A stretch of 64,000 nucleotides of DNA. Origin: Hydrogenophaga sp. (GTDB lineage: Bacteria > Pseudomonadota > Gammaproteobacteria > Burkholderiales > Burkholderiaceae_C). The notes under the pieces are model-generated. The model saw nothing but the letters and a program-made list of their open reading frames with translations, had not been told where the DNA came from and made no database searches. Location of the stretch: contig JAABQK010000002.1 in assembly GCA_011391495.1 (NCBI GenBank), positions 1 through 64,000 of the forward strand. Direction: 5' to 3'. The translations under genes were made by a program, and so were the position numbers. The first letter of the stretch is position 1, and each line of letters begins with the position of its first letter. Shown in pieces: positions 9,127 through 17,619 of the stretch.

Positions 9127-10320
9127 ATGCAGACCCATTTGTCTTACCGACTCCCCACCTTCAACCGCAGGCAAGCCCTGCTCGCTGTGTTGGGCAGCGC
9201 CTTCTTGCCCGGCTGCGGCGGCGGGACCGACGTCGCCGGGGTCAGCAGTGGCGGCACCGGTTCGTTCACCAGCGGCGTGATCGTTGGCCTCGGCTCCATC
9301 ATCGTCAACGGCATCCGCTACGACGACAGCACCGCCAGCGTGGCGATCGACGGGGTCACCAGCACCGCGACAGCCCTGCAACTGGGGATGGTGGTGCGAA
9401 TCCAGGGTTCGGCCGTCACGCCACCGACCACCGCCGGGGCACTGGCCACGGCGACGGCCACGAGCATCGCCTACGGCAGTGAATGGAAGGGGCCGGCGGA
9501 CGAGGTCAATGCCAGCGCCGGCACCTTCACCCTGTTGGGACAAACGGTGCGGGTGCTGGGCACCACCGTTTTCTCGGAGGGCAAGTTCGACGGCACGCTG
9601 ACGGGCAAATTCGTCGAGGTCTATGGCTTCGTCAACGCCAACGACGGCAGCCTGCAGGCCTCGCGGATCGAAGTCGAATCCGAGACGCCCGAGCGCTACC
9701 GCCTGAGCGGCATCGTCACCGACCTGAGCGCCACCTCCTTCCTGCTCGGCTCGGCCCTGATCAACCACGCCTCGGCCAGCAAGTCCGCCAACCTGCAGAA
9801 CGGACAATTGGTTCGGGTGGAACTGTTGACCACCCAGCAGGACGGCGCCTGGGTGGCCACCGAGATCAAGCTTGACGACTACAGCAACGAGCTGGAAGAC
9901 GACGACGAGGCCGAAATCGAAGGCGCCATCACCTCGTTCACCTCCGGCACCAGCTTCAGCGTCAACGGCATCCCCGTGGACGCCAGCCGCATCACACCGC
10001 CCGCCGGGCTGGCCCTGGGTGTTCGGGTGGAGGTCGAGGGGGCCATCAGCAGCGGCGTGGTGATCGCCGCCGAGATCGACATCAAGACGGACGACGAGGT
10101 CGAGTCGCAGGCCTTCGAGTTCCATGGCGCGATTTCCGCCCTGGACACCACCGCCCAGACGTTCGTGATTCGAGGCTACACCGTTCGCTACAACGGCAGC
10201 ACGACGTTCGAGCCCTCTGGCACCACATTGGCCGACGGTCTGTATGTCGAAGTCAAAGCCGAACTTCAGGCCAATGGCGACCTGCTGGCCACCAGGGTCG
10301 AAGTCAAAACCAACGACTGA
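9127..10320 (+). CDS. DUF5666 repeat lipoprotein with Tat-like signal
   Basis: A 397-residue exported protein. The N-terminus has a twin-arginine-like signal, NRRQALLAVLGSAFLPGC, whose cysteine (about residue 30) sits in a lipobox, so a Tat-exported lipoprotein is likely. The mature part is about five tandem beta-rich DUF5666-like units of 60-75 residues. Their starts are near GVIVGLGSIIVNG, EWKGPADEVNA, YRLSGIVTDL, AEIEGAITSF and FEFHGAISAL, and several end in a VEV or IEV strand. An acidic stretch, ELEDDDEAE, lies near residue 260. DUF5666 has no assigned biochemistry. The position between a regulator-like gene and flavocytochrome genes suggests a structural or ligand-binding envelope role. 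RBS GAGGA precedes the start. Confidence 0.85.
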   Translation: MQTHLSYRLPTFNRRQALLAVLGSAFLPGCGGGTDVAGVSSGGTGSFTSGVIVGLGSIIVNGIRYDDSTASVAIDGVTSTATALQLGMVVRIQGSAVTPPTTAGALATATATSIAYGSEWKGPADEVNASAGTFTLLGQTVRVLGTTVFSEGKFDGTLTGKFVEVYGFVNANDGSLQASRIEVESETPERYRLSGIVTDLSATSFLLGSALINHASASKSANLQNGQLVRVELLTTQQDGAWVATEIKLDDYSNELEDDDEAEIEGAITSFTSGTSFSVNGIPVDASRITPPAGLALGVRVEVEGAISSGVVIAAEIDIKTDDEVESQAFEFHGAISALDTTAQTFVIRGYTVRYNGSTTFEPSGTTLADGLYVEVKAELQANGDLLATRVEVKTND

Positions 10321-10388
10321 CCTGTCACGACGACATCCCCCATCACCACCGTCGCCGCGTGCGGCATCCACCCCAAGAAGGAAGACGC

Positions 10389-11246
10389 ATGAAGACCTCT
10401 CATTTCCCCGGCCGCCCCGGCGCCCGAGCGCGCCGCTGGCTGTCGCTGGCCGCGGCCGTCGCATGGGCCGCCTCGCTGTCCGCCTGCGGCGGCGGCAGCT
10501 CTGGCGCCAGTTCGACCAGCACCCAGGTTGCCACCTTCATCGACTCGGCCGTGGAGGGCCTGGCCTTCAAGTCGGCAAGCCGCAGTGGCCTGACCGACCG
10601 CCATGGCAACTTCCCCTACACACCGGGCGAGACCGTCACCTTTTCCATCGGCAACATGGTGCTGGGCAGCGTCACACCCACCGGCCACAAGGTCACGCCA
10701 CTGCAGATCGTTCCGGGCGCCACCAGCGCCACCGATGCGCGTGTGACGCGCATCCTGCGCACGCTACAGACCCTCGACAGCGACGGCAACCTGGAGAACG
10801 GCATCCAGATCACCGCCTGGGCGCGCGAAGTCGCCAGCCTCAAGCCCAGGATCCGCCTGGACGACGACAAGACCACCGACGACGACGTGAAAGAACGCCT
10901 GCCCAACGGGGACTACACCCGTACCGAAGACGAGGCCCGCCGGCACTTCGAGGACCACGAAGACGACGAGTCCAACGAGCACCTGGGCTACGACAGCAGC
11001 GGTTCGGGCTCCGGATCGCCGGTCGCTCAACCGGCCAACACCACCGGGCGCCTGCTCGCCTCCAACTGCTTCCAGTGCCACGGCACCCTGGGCCGGGGCG
11101 GCTTCGACAGCATCCGCGGTGGCGAGGCCAGCGAAGTCCGTGAGTACCTGGGCAAGGCAGCCAGCAGCGACATCATGGCCGCGCATGCGCAGGGCTACAC
11201 CCGCGCACAGCTCGACGCCATCGTCGCCTACCTCAACCAGCCCTGA
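10389..11246 (+). CDS. Lipoprotein with C-terminal FccA-like c-type cytochrome domain
   Basis: A 285-residue lipoprotein with lipobox LSAC (Cys33). Residues about 45-150 resemble a domain found in many secreted lipoproteins (AVEGLAFKS..SGLTDRHGNFPYTPGETVTFSIG, then VTPLQIVPGA and LQTLDSDGN). An acidic linker of about 60 residues follows. Residues 220-285 are a single-haem cytochrome c domain with CFQCH (227-231) and a probable axial Met263 in DIMAAHAQGYTRAQLDAIVAY, like the cytochrome subunit FccA. It is probably the electron acceptor of the flavoprotein encoded 15 nt downstream. The fusion of this lipoprotein domain to an FccA-like haem domain is unusual. RBS AGGAAG precedes the ATG. Confidence 0.85.
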   Translation: MKTSHFPGRPGARARRWLSLAAAVAWAASLSACGGGSSGASSTSTQVATFIDSAVEGLAFKSASRSGLTDRHGNFPYTPGETVTFSIGNMVLGSVTPTGHKVTPLQIVPGATSATDARVTRILRTLQTLDSDGNLENGIQITAWAREVASLKPRIRLDDDKTTDDDVKERLPNGDYTRTEDEARRHFEDHEDDESNEHLGYDSSGSGSGSPVAQPANTTGRLLASNCFQCHGTLGRGGFDSIRGGEASEVREYLGKAASSDIMAAHAQGYTRAQLDAIVAYLNQP

Positions 11247-11261
11247 GCCAGGAGAAAAACC

Positions 11262-12686
11262 ATGACACAAAGCAAAGACATCCTGGCCCGCCGCCGCTGG
11301 CTGATGCTGGCTGGCGCCAGCGCGATCACCGCCCTTGTCCCTACTCTGGGCTGGAGCGACGACGATGAAGAGGAAGACGGTTCGGACGGCGGTAGCAACA
11401 CCGCCATCAGCCCCGCCTCCACCGGCCTGACCGGCAAGCTCGTGGTGGTGGGCGGTGGCATGGCTGGCGTCACCGCCGCCAAGTACCTGCGCCTGTGGGG
11501 CGGCAGTGGCCTGACCATCACCCTGGTCGAGCCCGCCACCACGTATGTCTCCAACATCATGAGCAACCTGGTGCTCAACGGCAGCCGCACGGTCACCAGC
11601 CTGGGCTACACCCACGGCAACCTCGGCACCAAGTACGGCGTGAACATCGTGCGCGCTGCGGTCATCGGCATCGACAAGGCCGCCCGCGTGATCACCCTGT
11701 CCGACGGCAGCCAGCTGCCCTACGACCGCCTGGTGCTGGCACCAGGTGTGGAGTTCGAAGACGCCTACGGCCTGACGCAGACCGACTACGAGACCCGCAC
11801 ACCCCACGCCTGGCGGGCCGGCCCGCAGACGCAGCTGCTGCGCGACCAGCTCGCCGCTATGCCCAACGGCGGCACCTTCGTCATGACCATCCCCAAGGCG
11901 CCCTACCGCTGCCCACCCGGCCCGTACGAGCGTGCCTGCCTGGTGGCCGACTTCCTCAAAACCTCCAAAGGTGCGGGCAGCAAGGTCATCGTGCTGGACG
12001 AAAACACGCCCGCCGACGCCGCCAACCCCTACTCCGCGATCCAGGCGGAAGTCCACACCTTCACACAGGCGTTCACCAGCACCCACGCCGGCATCATCGA
12101 CTACCAGTCCGGCGTGACGGGCATCCAGATCGACCCCGCCACCAAGGCGGTGAGCTACACCGACCGCATGGGCATCGCCCACTCGGTCAGCCCGCAGGTG
12201 GTCAACCCGATCCCGCCGCACCGTGCCACCGGCAGCAGTGCAACGGGCTGGCTCGCCCAGGCCGGACTGTCCAACAGCGCCAACGGCAAGTGGGCCGTGG
12301 TGAACGTGCTCAGCTTCGAGAGCACCGCGACGGGCGCTGCCGGCGTGCACATCATCGGTGACGCCTCGCAGTGCGGCCTGCCCAAAGCTGGCCACGTGGC
12401 CAACCAGGAAGCCAAGATCTGTGCCGACGCCATCGTGCGCGCGATGAGCGGCCAGCAGCCCGACCCCGCTCCCGTGGCGAACTCGGCCTGCTACTCGCCG
12501 ATCACCGCCACCACGGCCTCGTGGCTGACGGCGGTCTACCAGGTCGAAGGCGGCGCCTTCAAGGTGGCCAACGGCGGGGGCGTGACCGCGGGTGCCAAGC
12601 CGGTCGAAGCCAGCGGCCCGAGTGCAGAAAACTTCAAGGACATGAACACCTGGTTCAACGCATTGATGGGCGATTCCTTCGCCTGA
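11262..12686 (+). CDS. FccB-like flavoprotein (flavocytochrome c sulfide dehydrogenase family)
   Basis: A 474-residue Tat-exported FAD oxidoreductase. Residues 9-32 are a twin-arginine signal (ARRRWLMLAG...), followed by an acidic linker, DDDEEEDGSDGG. The FAD loop VVGGGMAG lies at 62-69, and a second FAD-contact motif is VHIIGDASQ near 362-370. Both cysteines of the FccB redox disulfide appear conserved: Cys217 in YRCPPGPYERA and Cys410 in NSACYSPI. The extra cysteines 371 and 387 are not typical. The C-terminus matches the FCSD flavin-binding domain. In the family the enzyme oxidises sulfide to sulfur or polysulfide and passes electrons to a cytochrome c. Here the substrate is inferred. Confidence 0.88.
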   Translation: MTQSKDILARRRWLMLAGASAITALVPTLGWSDDDEEEDGSDGGSNTAISPASTGLTGKLVVVGGGMAGVTAAKYLRLWGGSGLTITLVEPATTYVSNIMSNLVLNGSRTVTSLGYTHGNLGTKYGVNIVRAAVIGIDKAARVITLSDGSQLPYDRLVLAPGVEFEDAYGLTQTDYETRTPHAWRAGPQTQLLRDQLAAMPNGGTFVMTIPKAPYRCPPGPYERACLVADFLKTSKGAGSKVIVLDENTPADAANPYSAIQAEVHTFTQAFTSTHAGIIDYQSGVTGIQIDPATKAVSYTDRMGIAHSVSPQVVNPIPPHRATGSSATGWLAQAGLSNSANGKWAVVNVLSFESTATGAAGVHIIGDASQCGLPKAGHVANQEAKICADAIVRAMSGQQPDPAPVANSACYSPITATTASWLTAVYQVEGGAFKVANGGGVTAGAKPVEASGPSAENFKDMNTWFNALMGDSFA

Positions 12687-12706
12687 ACCGTTTTCGGCTG
12701 TCACAC

Positions 12707-12740
12707 CCAACGGGCGACGCTGTCGCCCGTTGGCGTTTCT
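12707..12740 (+). terminator. Terminator-like hairpin after the flavocytochrome operon
   Basis: A perfect 12-bp stem CCAACGGGCGAC/GTCGCCCGTTGG with a 3-nt loop is followed by CGTTTCT. The stem is very strong but the T tract is short. It lies 21 nt after the flavoprotein stop. Confidence 0.7.
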
Positions 12741-12803
12741 GCGCAAAGGCTTGCGGGTAAATTGCAGGGTCACGCACCCGCAAACCACGCCCCGAGACAA
12801 CGC

Positions 12804-13733
12804 ATGAGCCGCACACCCGCCCCCACCGCCCTCCCAGCTGCCAAACCGCTCAAGCCGCTGCGCGGCGTGCGCGTCCTCAGTCTGGCCCTCAATCTGCCCG
12901 GCCCGGCCGCGCTGATGCGCCTCAAAGCCATGGGCGCCACCTGCCTCAAGGCCGAACCACCCGGCCCCAAAGGCGCGGCCGCCGGCACCAGCGGCGACCC
13001 GATGGGCCAGTACAACCCCCAGGCCTACGCCACGCTGCACGACGGCATCAAGGTGCTGACCATCGACCTCAAGAGCGAACAAGGCCAGGCCCGGCTACAC
13101 AAAGAACTGGCCCGCACCGACGTGTTGCTCACCTCGTTCCGGCCATCGGCGCTGGTCAAGCTCGGCCTTTCCTGGAGAGCGCTGCGCAAGGCCTATCCGG
13201 CGCTGTCCGTGGTGGCGATCGTCGGTGCGCCGGGCGCACGCGCGGAAGAGCCGGGACACGACCTCACCTACCTCGCCGACGCCGGCCTGGTGACCGGGCT
13301 GGACCTGCCCGCGACCCTGTTTGCGGACATGGGTGGTGCACTCATGGCCAGCGAAGCCACGCTCAAGGCCGTGCTGCTGCAGAAGACCAGCGGCAAGGGC
13401 AGCTTCCAGGAAGTGGCCCTGGCGGACTCGGCGGCCTGGCTCGCCCTGCCCCGCAGCTGGGGCCTGACGCAGCCCCGCGGCGCCGTGGGCGGGGCGCATG
13501 CTGGCTACCGCGTCTACCCCTGCAGGGACGGACGCGTGGCGGTCGCAGCCCTTGAGCCCCATTTCGCGGCAGCGCTCTGCGCAGCGGCGGGTGTTCCCAT
13601 GGCCGACCTGCGCACCCTGTTCAAGCCAGCCACCCATGTGGCGATCGCCGCCTTCCTGGCAGGGCAAACGCGACAGCAACTCGACCGGCTGGCCATGGAC
13701 CACGACATTCCACTGCACACACTGGCGGCATAA
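12804..13733 (+). CDS. CaiB/BaiF family CoA-transferase-like protein (short form)
   Basis: A 309-residue class III CoA-transferase family protein. The N-terminus LKPLRGVRVLSLALNLPGPAA is the usual opening, followed by GDPMGQYNPQAYATLHDGIKVLTIDLKSEQGQ and LADAGLVTGL. It is shorter than typical members (360-430 residues) and lacks the usual catalytic-aspartate context LDG.R or YDGQR in an obvious form. It may therefore be a divergent racemase- or transferase-like member. The start is the ATG giving MSRTPAP; an upstream in-frame ATG-less extension from 12762 is unlikely. No CoA-ligase partner is adjacent, so the substrate is unknown. Confidence 0.8.
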   Translation: MSRTPAPTALPAAKPLKPLRGVRVLSLALNLPGPAALMRLKAMGATCLKAEPPGPKGAAAGTSGDPMGQYNPQAYATLHDGIKVLTIDLKSEQGQARLHKELARTDVLLTSFRPSALVKLGLSWRALRKAYPALSVVAIVGAPGARAEEPGHDLTYLADAGLVTGLDLPATLFADMGGALMASEATLKAVLLQKTSGKGSFQEVALADSAAWLALPRSWGLTQPRGAVGGAHAGYRVYPCRDGRVAVAALEPHFAAALCAAAGVPMADLRTLFKPATHVAIAAFLAGQTRQQLDRLAMDHDIPLHTLAA

Positions 13734-13763
13734 TCTGGCGCTTTCAACCACACCTGCAGGTCG

Positions 13764-14438
13764 ATGCGAAAACAAGGAACGGTGGTTCGCTGGGACTCGG
13801 AGCGCGGTTTCGGCTTCATCCGCAGCCCGGATACCGTTGTCGAAATCTTCTTCCACCGGCGCGACTACAGCGAGAACCGCGCCCCGGCCGAGGGTCTTTC
13901 GGTCACGTTTGAAGAAATTCACGTGGGCGGCAAGGGTCCCCGTGCCCTTTCGGTGAGACCCACACCCAATGCCATCGAAAGCCCGGCGCCGCCGGTCGAC
14001 CTCGACGACCCGGTGGCCCTGTTGCCGCGCAGCCGCCCGGTGCAGCGCTCCACGCCACAGCATGTGAAAAAACGCGAGGAGCGGCTGTACTGGACGGCGC
14101 TGGGCCTGATGGGGTTCTGGCTGCTGCTGTGGCTGGTGGGCATCGGTCTGGGGCGGTTTCCCTGGGTGATCCTGACCGGCGTGATCATGATCAACCTGGC
14201 GACCTTCTATGTCTACTGGCGCGACAAGGAAGCGGCGATTCAAGGCGGCTGGCGCGCCAGCGAGAACCAGCTGCACGGTCTGGCGCTGCTGGGTGGCTGG
14301 CCCGGCGCCTGGTTCGCCCACCAGATCCTGCGTCACAAGTCCAGCAAGCAGGCCTTTCGGACGCTTTACTGGGTCACGGTGGCGGTGAATTTCCTGGCGC
14401 TGCTGGCCTGGATTTTCTGGCCCCAGTTCAGCGGCTGA
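13764..14438 (+). CDS. Cold-shock domain plus DUF1294 membrane protein
   Basis: A 224-residue two-domain protein. Residues 1-65 are a cold-shock (OB) fold with RNP-like GTVVRWDSERGFGFIRSPD and EIFFHRRDY, so nucleic-acid binding is likely. A proline-rich linker follows. From about residue 110 there are three or four membrane helices and the DUF1294 block, with LHGLALLGGWPGAWFAHQ and HKSSKQAFRTLYW. This fusion is recurrent in proteobacteria and its function is unknown. It follows the CoA-transferase-like gene by 30 nt and converges with ygiQ. Confidence 0.9.
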   Translation: MRKQGTVVRWDSERGFGFIRSPDTVVEIFFHRRDYSENRAPAEGLSVTFEEIHVGGKGPRALSVRPTPNAIESPAPPVDLDDPVALLPRSRPVQRSTPQHVKKREERLYWTALGLMGFWLLLWLVGIGLGRFPWVILTGVIMINLATFYVYWRDKEAAIQGGWRASENQLHGLALLGGWPGAWFAHQILRHKSSKQAFRTLYWVTVAVNFLALLAWIFWPQFSG

Positions 14439-14459
14439 GGCCTCCGCCGCCTGGGTCGG

Positions 14460-16859
14460 TCAGCCAGGCTTGCGCCTGGATAAACCGCCTGGACGGGTCC
14501 CGCCCCCGGTCTGCCTGGGTGGCAAGCCGGTGTGCTGCGTCAGCAGGCGACCCTGGGTCGGCTGTGAGGGCCTGGCGCCCGGTTTGACCACCGCCGCCGC
14601 CCGCTCGCTGGGCTTGACGCCCACGGGTGTGCTGTTCTTGCGCCGTGCGCTCTGGTAGCCGCCATCCGTGAGTGGCTGGAAGGTGGGGATCAGGTGCTGC
14701 TTGCCGTTGCCAATCAGGTCCGCGCGGCCCATGGATTTGAGCGCCTCGCGCAGCAGCGGCCAGTTGTTCGGGTCGTGGTAACGCAAGAAGGCCTTGTGCA
14801 GGCGACGGCGCTTGTCGCCGCGCACAATGTCCACCCGCTCAGCCCGCGCATCGCGGTGGATGCCCTTGAGCGGGTTGAGGTTGGTGTGGTACATGGCCGT
14901 GGCGGTTGCCATGGGGCTGGGGTAGAAGGTCTGCACCTGGTCAGCCCGGAAGCCGTTCTTCTTCAGCCAGAGCGCGAGGTTCATCATGTCTTCGTCGCTG
15001 GTGCCAGGGTGGGCGGCGATGAAGTAAGGAATCAGGAACTGCTTCTTGCCCGCTTCCTCGCTGTACTGGTCGAACATCTGCTTGAAGCGGTCGTAGCTGC
15101 CAATGCCGGGCTTCATCATCTTGGACAGCGGACCCCCTTCGGTGTGCTCGGGCGCGATCTTCAGGTAGCCACCCACATGGTGCTGCACCAGTTCCTTCAC
15201 ATACTCGGGGCTCTTGACCGCCAGGTCGTAGCGCAGGCCGGAGCCGATCAGGATCTTCTTGATGCCGCGCAGTTCGCGCGCACGGCGGTAGATCCTGATC
15301 AAGGGGCCATGATCGGTGTGCAGGTTGGAGCAGATGCCGGGATAGACACAGCTCGGCTTGCGGCAGGCGGCTTCGATCTCCGGGCTCTTGCAGCCCAGCC
15401 GGTACATGTTGGCCGTCGGGCCACCCAGGTCGGATATGACGCCGGTGAAGCCTTCCACCTTGTCGCGGATGTCCTCCACCTCGCGGATGATGGACTCTTC
15501 CGAGCGGCTCTGGATGATGCGGCCCTCGTGTTCGGTGATGCTGCAAAACGTGCAACCGCCAAAGCAGCCACGCATGATGTTCACACTGAAGCGGATCATT
15601 TCCCAGGCCGGGATCTTGGTTGCACCGTCGTGCTTGCCGTGTTCGTCGGCATAGGCCGGGTGCGGGCTGCGGGCATACGGCAGGTCGAACACGTGGTCCA
15701 TCTCCGCCGTGGTCAGCGGAATGGGCGGCGGGTTGATCCACACGTCGCGCGCCGTCGCGCCCTCGCCATGCGCCTGCACCAGCGCGCGGGCGTTGCCGGG
15801 ATTCGTTTCCAGATGCAGCACCCGGTTGGCATGGGCATAGAGCACGGCGTCGCTTTTCACCTGCTCGAAGCTCGGCAGGCGGATGACGCTCCGGTCCCGC
15901 GGAGGGACCCTGAGCTTGTGCTTGCCCTGCAACGCGGGGTTGGGCATGAAGGTCAGCGGCTGAACCCTGGAGCCCGGAACCCCATCCGTTCGGGGGTCCG
16001 CCCGGGGAGCTGACGGGCGATCGTCCTTCGAACAGGTCTCACCCTGGGCCTGCGCCTGCTCGCTGGTCGTCAGGTAGGGGTTGACGTGGTCTTCCACGCG
16101 GCCGGGCTGGTCCACCTCGGTGGAATCGATCTGTATCCAGCCCTCGGCTGTGGGGTCGTGCGGGCGGCGGATGAAGGCGGTGCCGCGCACGTCGGTGATG
16201 TGCTCGACGGGTTCGCGCGCGGCGATGCGGTGCGCCACTTCCACCAGCGCACGCTCGGCGTTGCCGTAGAGCAGCAGGTCACACTTGGCATCCACCACGA
16301 TGGAGCGGCGCACCTTGTCGCTCCAGTAGTCGTAGTGGGCGATGCGGCGCAGGCTGCCCTCGATGCCGCCGAGCACGATGGGCACGTCCTTGTAGGCCTC
16401 CCGGCAGCGCTGGCTGTAGACGATGGCGGCCCGGTCGGGGCGCTTGCCGCCGACGTCGCCCGGCGTGTAGGCGTCGTCGCTTCGGATCTTGCGGTCCGCC
16501 GTGTAGCGGTTGATCATGGAATCCATGTTGCCCGCTGTCACACCCCAGAACAGGTTGGGCTTGCCCAGGGCCTTGAAGGCTTCGGCGCTGGTCCAGTCGG
16601 GCTGGGCAATGATGCCGACGCGAAACCCCTGCGCTTCCAGCACCCGGCCGACCACCGCCATGCCGAAGCTGGGATGGTCCACGTAGGCGTCACCCGTCAC
16701 CAGCACGATGTCGCAGCTGTCCCAGCCGAGCTGCTCCATCTCGGAACGGCTCATGGGCAGGAATGGCGCCACCCCGAACCGCTTGGCCCAGTAGGGGCGG
16801 TAGCTGGTGATCGGCTTGGCAGCACGCGCGAAAAAGGAGACGTCGACAGGGGCGTTCAT
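14460..16859 (-). CDS. ygiQ: YgiQ family radical SAM protein
   Basis: A 799-residue protein, longer than E. coli YgiQ (about 740). The N-terminal UPF0313 region begins [20 protein letters not shown] and includes [19 protein letters not shown] radical SAM core carries the cluster motif CFGGCTFC near residues 429-436 and a second cysteine-rich segment ([21 protein letters not shown]) near 500. A variable linker of about 45 residues (275-320) and a disordered C-terminal tail account for the extra length. The biochemical role of the family is not established. It is divergent from the FNR-box-controlled genes. Confidence 0.93.
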   Translation of the reverse strand: MNAPVDVSFFARAAKPITSYRPYWAKRFGVAPFLPMSRSEMEQLGWDSCDIVLVTGDAYVDHPSFGMAVVGRVLEAQGFRVGIIAQPDWTSAEAFKALGKPNLFWGVTAGNMDSMINRYTADRKIRSDDAYTPGDVGGKRPDRAAIVYSQRCREAYKDVPIVLGGIEGSLRRIAHYDYWSDKVRRSIVVDAKCDLLLYGNAERALVEVAHRIAAREPVEHITDVRGTAFIRRPHDPTAEGWIQIDSTEVDQPGRVEDHVNPYLTTSEQAQAQGETCSKDDRPSAPRADPRTDGVPGSRVQPLTFMPNPALQGKHKLRVPPRDRSVIRLPSFEQVKSDAVLYAHANRVLHLETNPGNARALVQAHGEGATARDVWINPPPIPLTTAEMDHVFDLPYARSPHPAYADEHGKHDGATKIPAWEMIRFSVNIMRGCFGGCTFCSITEHEGRIIQSRSEESIIREVEDIRDKVEGFTGVISDLGGPTANMYRLGCKSPEIEAACRKPSCVYPGICSNLHTDHGPLIRIYRRARELRGIKKILIGSGLRYDLAVKSPEYVKELVQHHVGGYLKIAPEHTEGGPLSKMMKPGIGSYDRFKQMFDQYSEEAGKKQFLIPYFIAAHPGTSDEDMMNLALWLKKNGFRADQVQTFYPSPMATATAMYHTNLNPLKGIHRDARAERVDIVRGDKRRRLHKAFLRYHDPNNWPLLREALKSMGRADLIGNGKQHLIPTFQPLTDGGYQSARRKNSTPVGVKPSERAAAVVKPGARPSQPTQGRLLTQHTGLPPRQTGGGTRPGGLSRRKPG

Positions 16860-16987
16860 GGGCTCGGAAAGTTAACCTGGGAGTGTACGTTTTAAGCGCC
16901 CGATAAGACATCCGCTGGATAACTCTCCCTGTTGGGAAAAGGGCGTTACAGGATGATGCAGAAAGAATTACCCCCTTACTTGCCCGC

Positions 16988-17001
16988 TTGATCTGCATCA
17001 A
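16988..17001. promoter_or_regulatory. Perfect FNR/ANR/DNR-type box
   Basis: TTGATctgcATCAA matches the consensus TTGATnnnnATCAA with no mismatch. Its centre (16994.5) lies about 41 bp before a transcription start expected near 17035, given the -10-like CAATAT at 17023-17028. This is the class II activator position. It should therefore control the small periplasmic protein gene beginning at 17109 in response to low oxygen (FNR/ANR) or nitric oxide (DNR-like). It could also affect the divergent ygiQ gene, whose start is 129 bp away. Confidence 0.72.
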
Positions 17002-17059
17002 CTGCGCCACCCCGTTTGGGCCCAATATGGAGCCAAGCTGATACGGGTAGGGGTAAGTC

Positions 17060-17078
17060 GCCTCCGTTGAGGCTTTTT
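17060..17078 (+). terminator. Small hairpin with T tract in the 5' leader, possible attenuator
   Basis: The stem GCCTC/GAGGC with loop CGTT is followed by five T residues. It lies in the predicted leader RNA, between the FNR-controlled start site and the AAGGAG ribosome binding site at 17098-17103. A 5-bp stem is short, so termination may be partial. It could instead be an mRNA-stabilising hairpin. Confidence 0.4.
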
Positions 17079-17108
17079 CGGCATTTCATTTTTATCCAAG
17101 GAGTTTTC

Positions 17109-17498
17109 ATGAAATCGCGTACTTTGATCAAGGCCATGGTGGTGGCTGTTTCGCTGAGCGGTGCAGGCATGCTCATGGCACAGGACCAGCTCAAAACGCA
17201 GGACAAAGACAAGCTGATGACCCAGGACAAGGACCAGCTGAAGACACAGGACAAGGACCAGTTGCGCGATCAGGATCGGATCTACGGCCACGAGCTGATG
17301 ACCGAGCAGGAGCGTGCCGCCCACCGAGATCGCATGCGCCAGGCCAAAACCCTGCAGGAGCGCGAGCGCATCCGTGAAGAGCATCGCCTGCAAATGGATG
17401 CACGTGCCAAGGAGCGTGGCGTCAAGATCATCCATGAAGGCCCGGGCGCGGGTGCAGCCGGTTCAGCTGGTGCGGCAGGCGGCAACGGCAAGAAGTGA
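17109..17498 (+). CDS. Small periplasmic protein with QDKDQLKT repeats and IYGxxLMTxxER domain
   Basis: A 129-residue protein with a Sec signal peptide (MKSRTLIKAMVVAVSLSGAG..AQ, cleavage near residue 24). A repeat region of octapeptides (QDKDKLMT, QDKDQLKT, QDKDQLRD) leads into a charged helical segment, IYGHELMTEQERAAHRDRMR, then QERERIREEHRLQMDARAKERG. The tail is glycine- and alanine-rich. The helical segment belongs to a family of small beta-proteobacterial envelope proteins without assigned function. It is paralogous to the next gene. RBS AAGGAG is strong. The perfect FNR box upstream predicts low-oxygen induction. Confidence 0.85.
   Translation: MKSRTLIKAMVVAVSLSGAGMLMAQDQLKTQDKDKLMTQDKDQLKTQDKDQLRDQDRIYGHELMTEQERAAHRDRMRQAKTLQERERIREEHRLQMDARAKERGVKIIHEGPGAGAAGSAGAAGGNGKK
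17199..17270 (+). repeat. Three tandem 24-bp coding repeats
   Basis: Units start at 17199, 17223 and 17247, each beginning CAGGACAA and encoding an octapeptide starting QDKD. A shorter degenerate unit (18 bp) precedes them from 17181. In-frame 24-bp units can expand or contract by slippage without breaking the gene. Confidence 0.8.
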
Positions 17499-17534
17499 GC
17501 CCACGGTGGTCAGAACTCACAAACCGTGACCACG

Positions 17535-17560
17535 GGACGCCGGCCGCTGTGCCGGTGTCC
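17535..17560 (+). other. Intercistronic hairpin between the paralogues
   Basis: GGACGCCGGC pairs with GCCGGTGTCC (9 of 10 positions) around a 6-nt loop. No T tract follows, so it is more likely an mRNA-processing or stability hairpin than a terminator. It lies 59 nt before the second paralogue. Confidence 0.4.
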
Positions 17561-17619
17561 TCGTTCGGCGCCTGCGGATGCCCGCGTCGCGCCATGTTTC
17601 CATGTTTTGCAGGACCATC

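Noticed and set aside
15970-16040. Possible mobile-repeat insertion in ygiQ (residues about 275-320)
   Set aside because: The segment is in frame, low in complexity and sits where YgiQ proteins of this group have a variable linker. Its inverted arms are too imperfect to call an element.
17181-17270. Tandem repeats considered as a CRISPR-like array
   Set aside because: Units are contiguous, 24 bp, in frame and without spacers. They encode peptide repeats. The 7-bp array at 45663 is likewise not a CRISPR. No cas genes are present.
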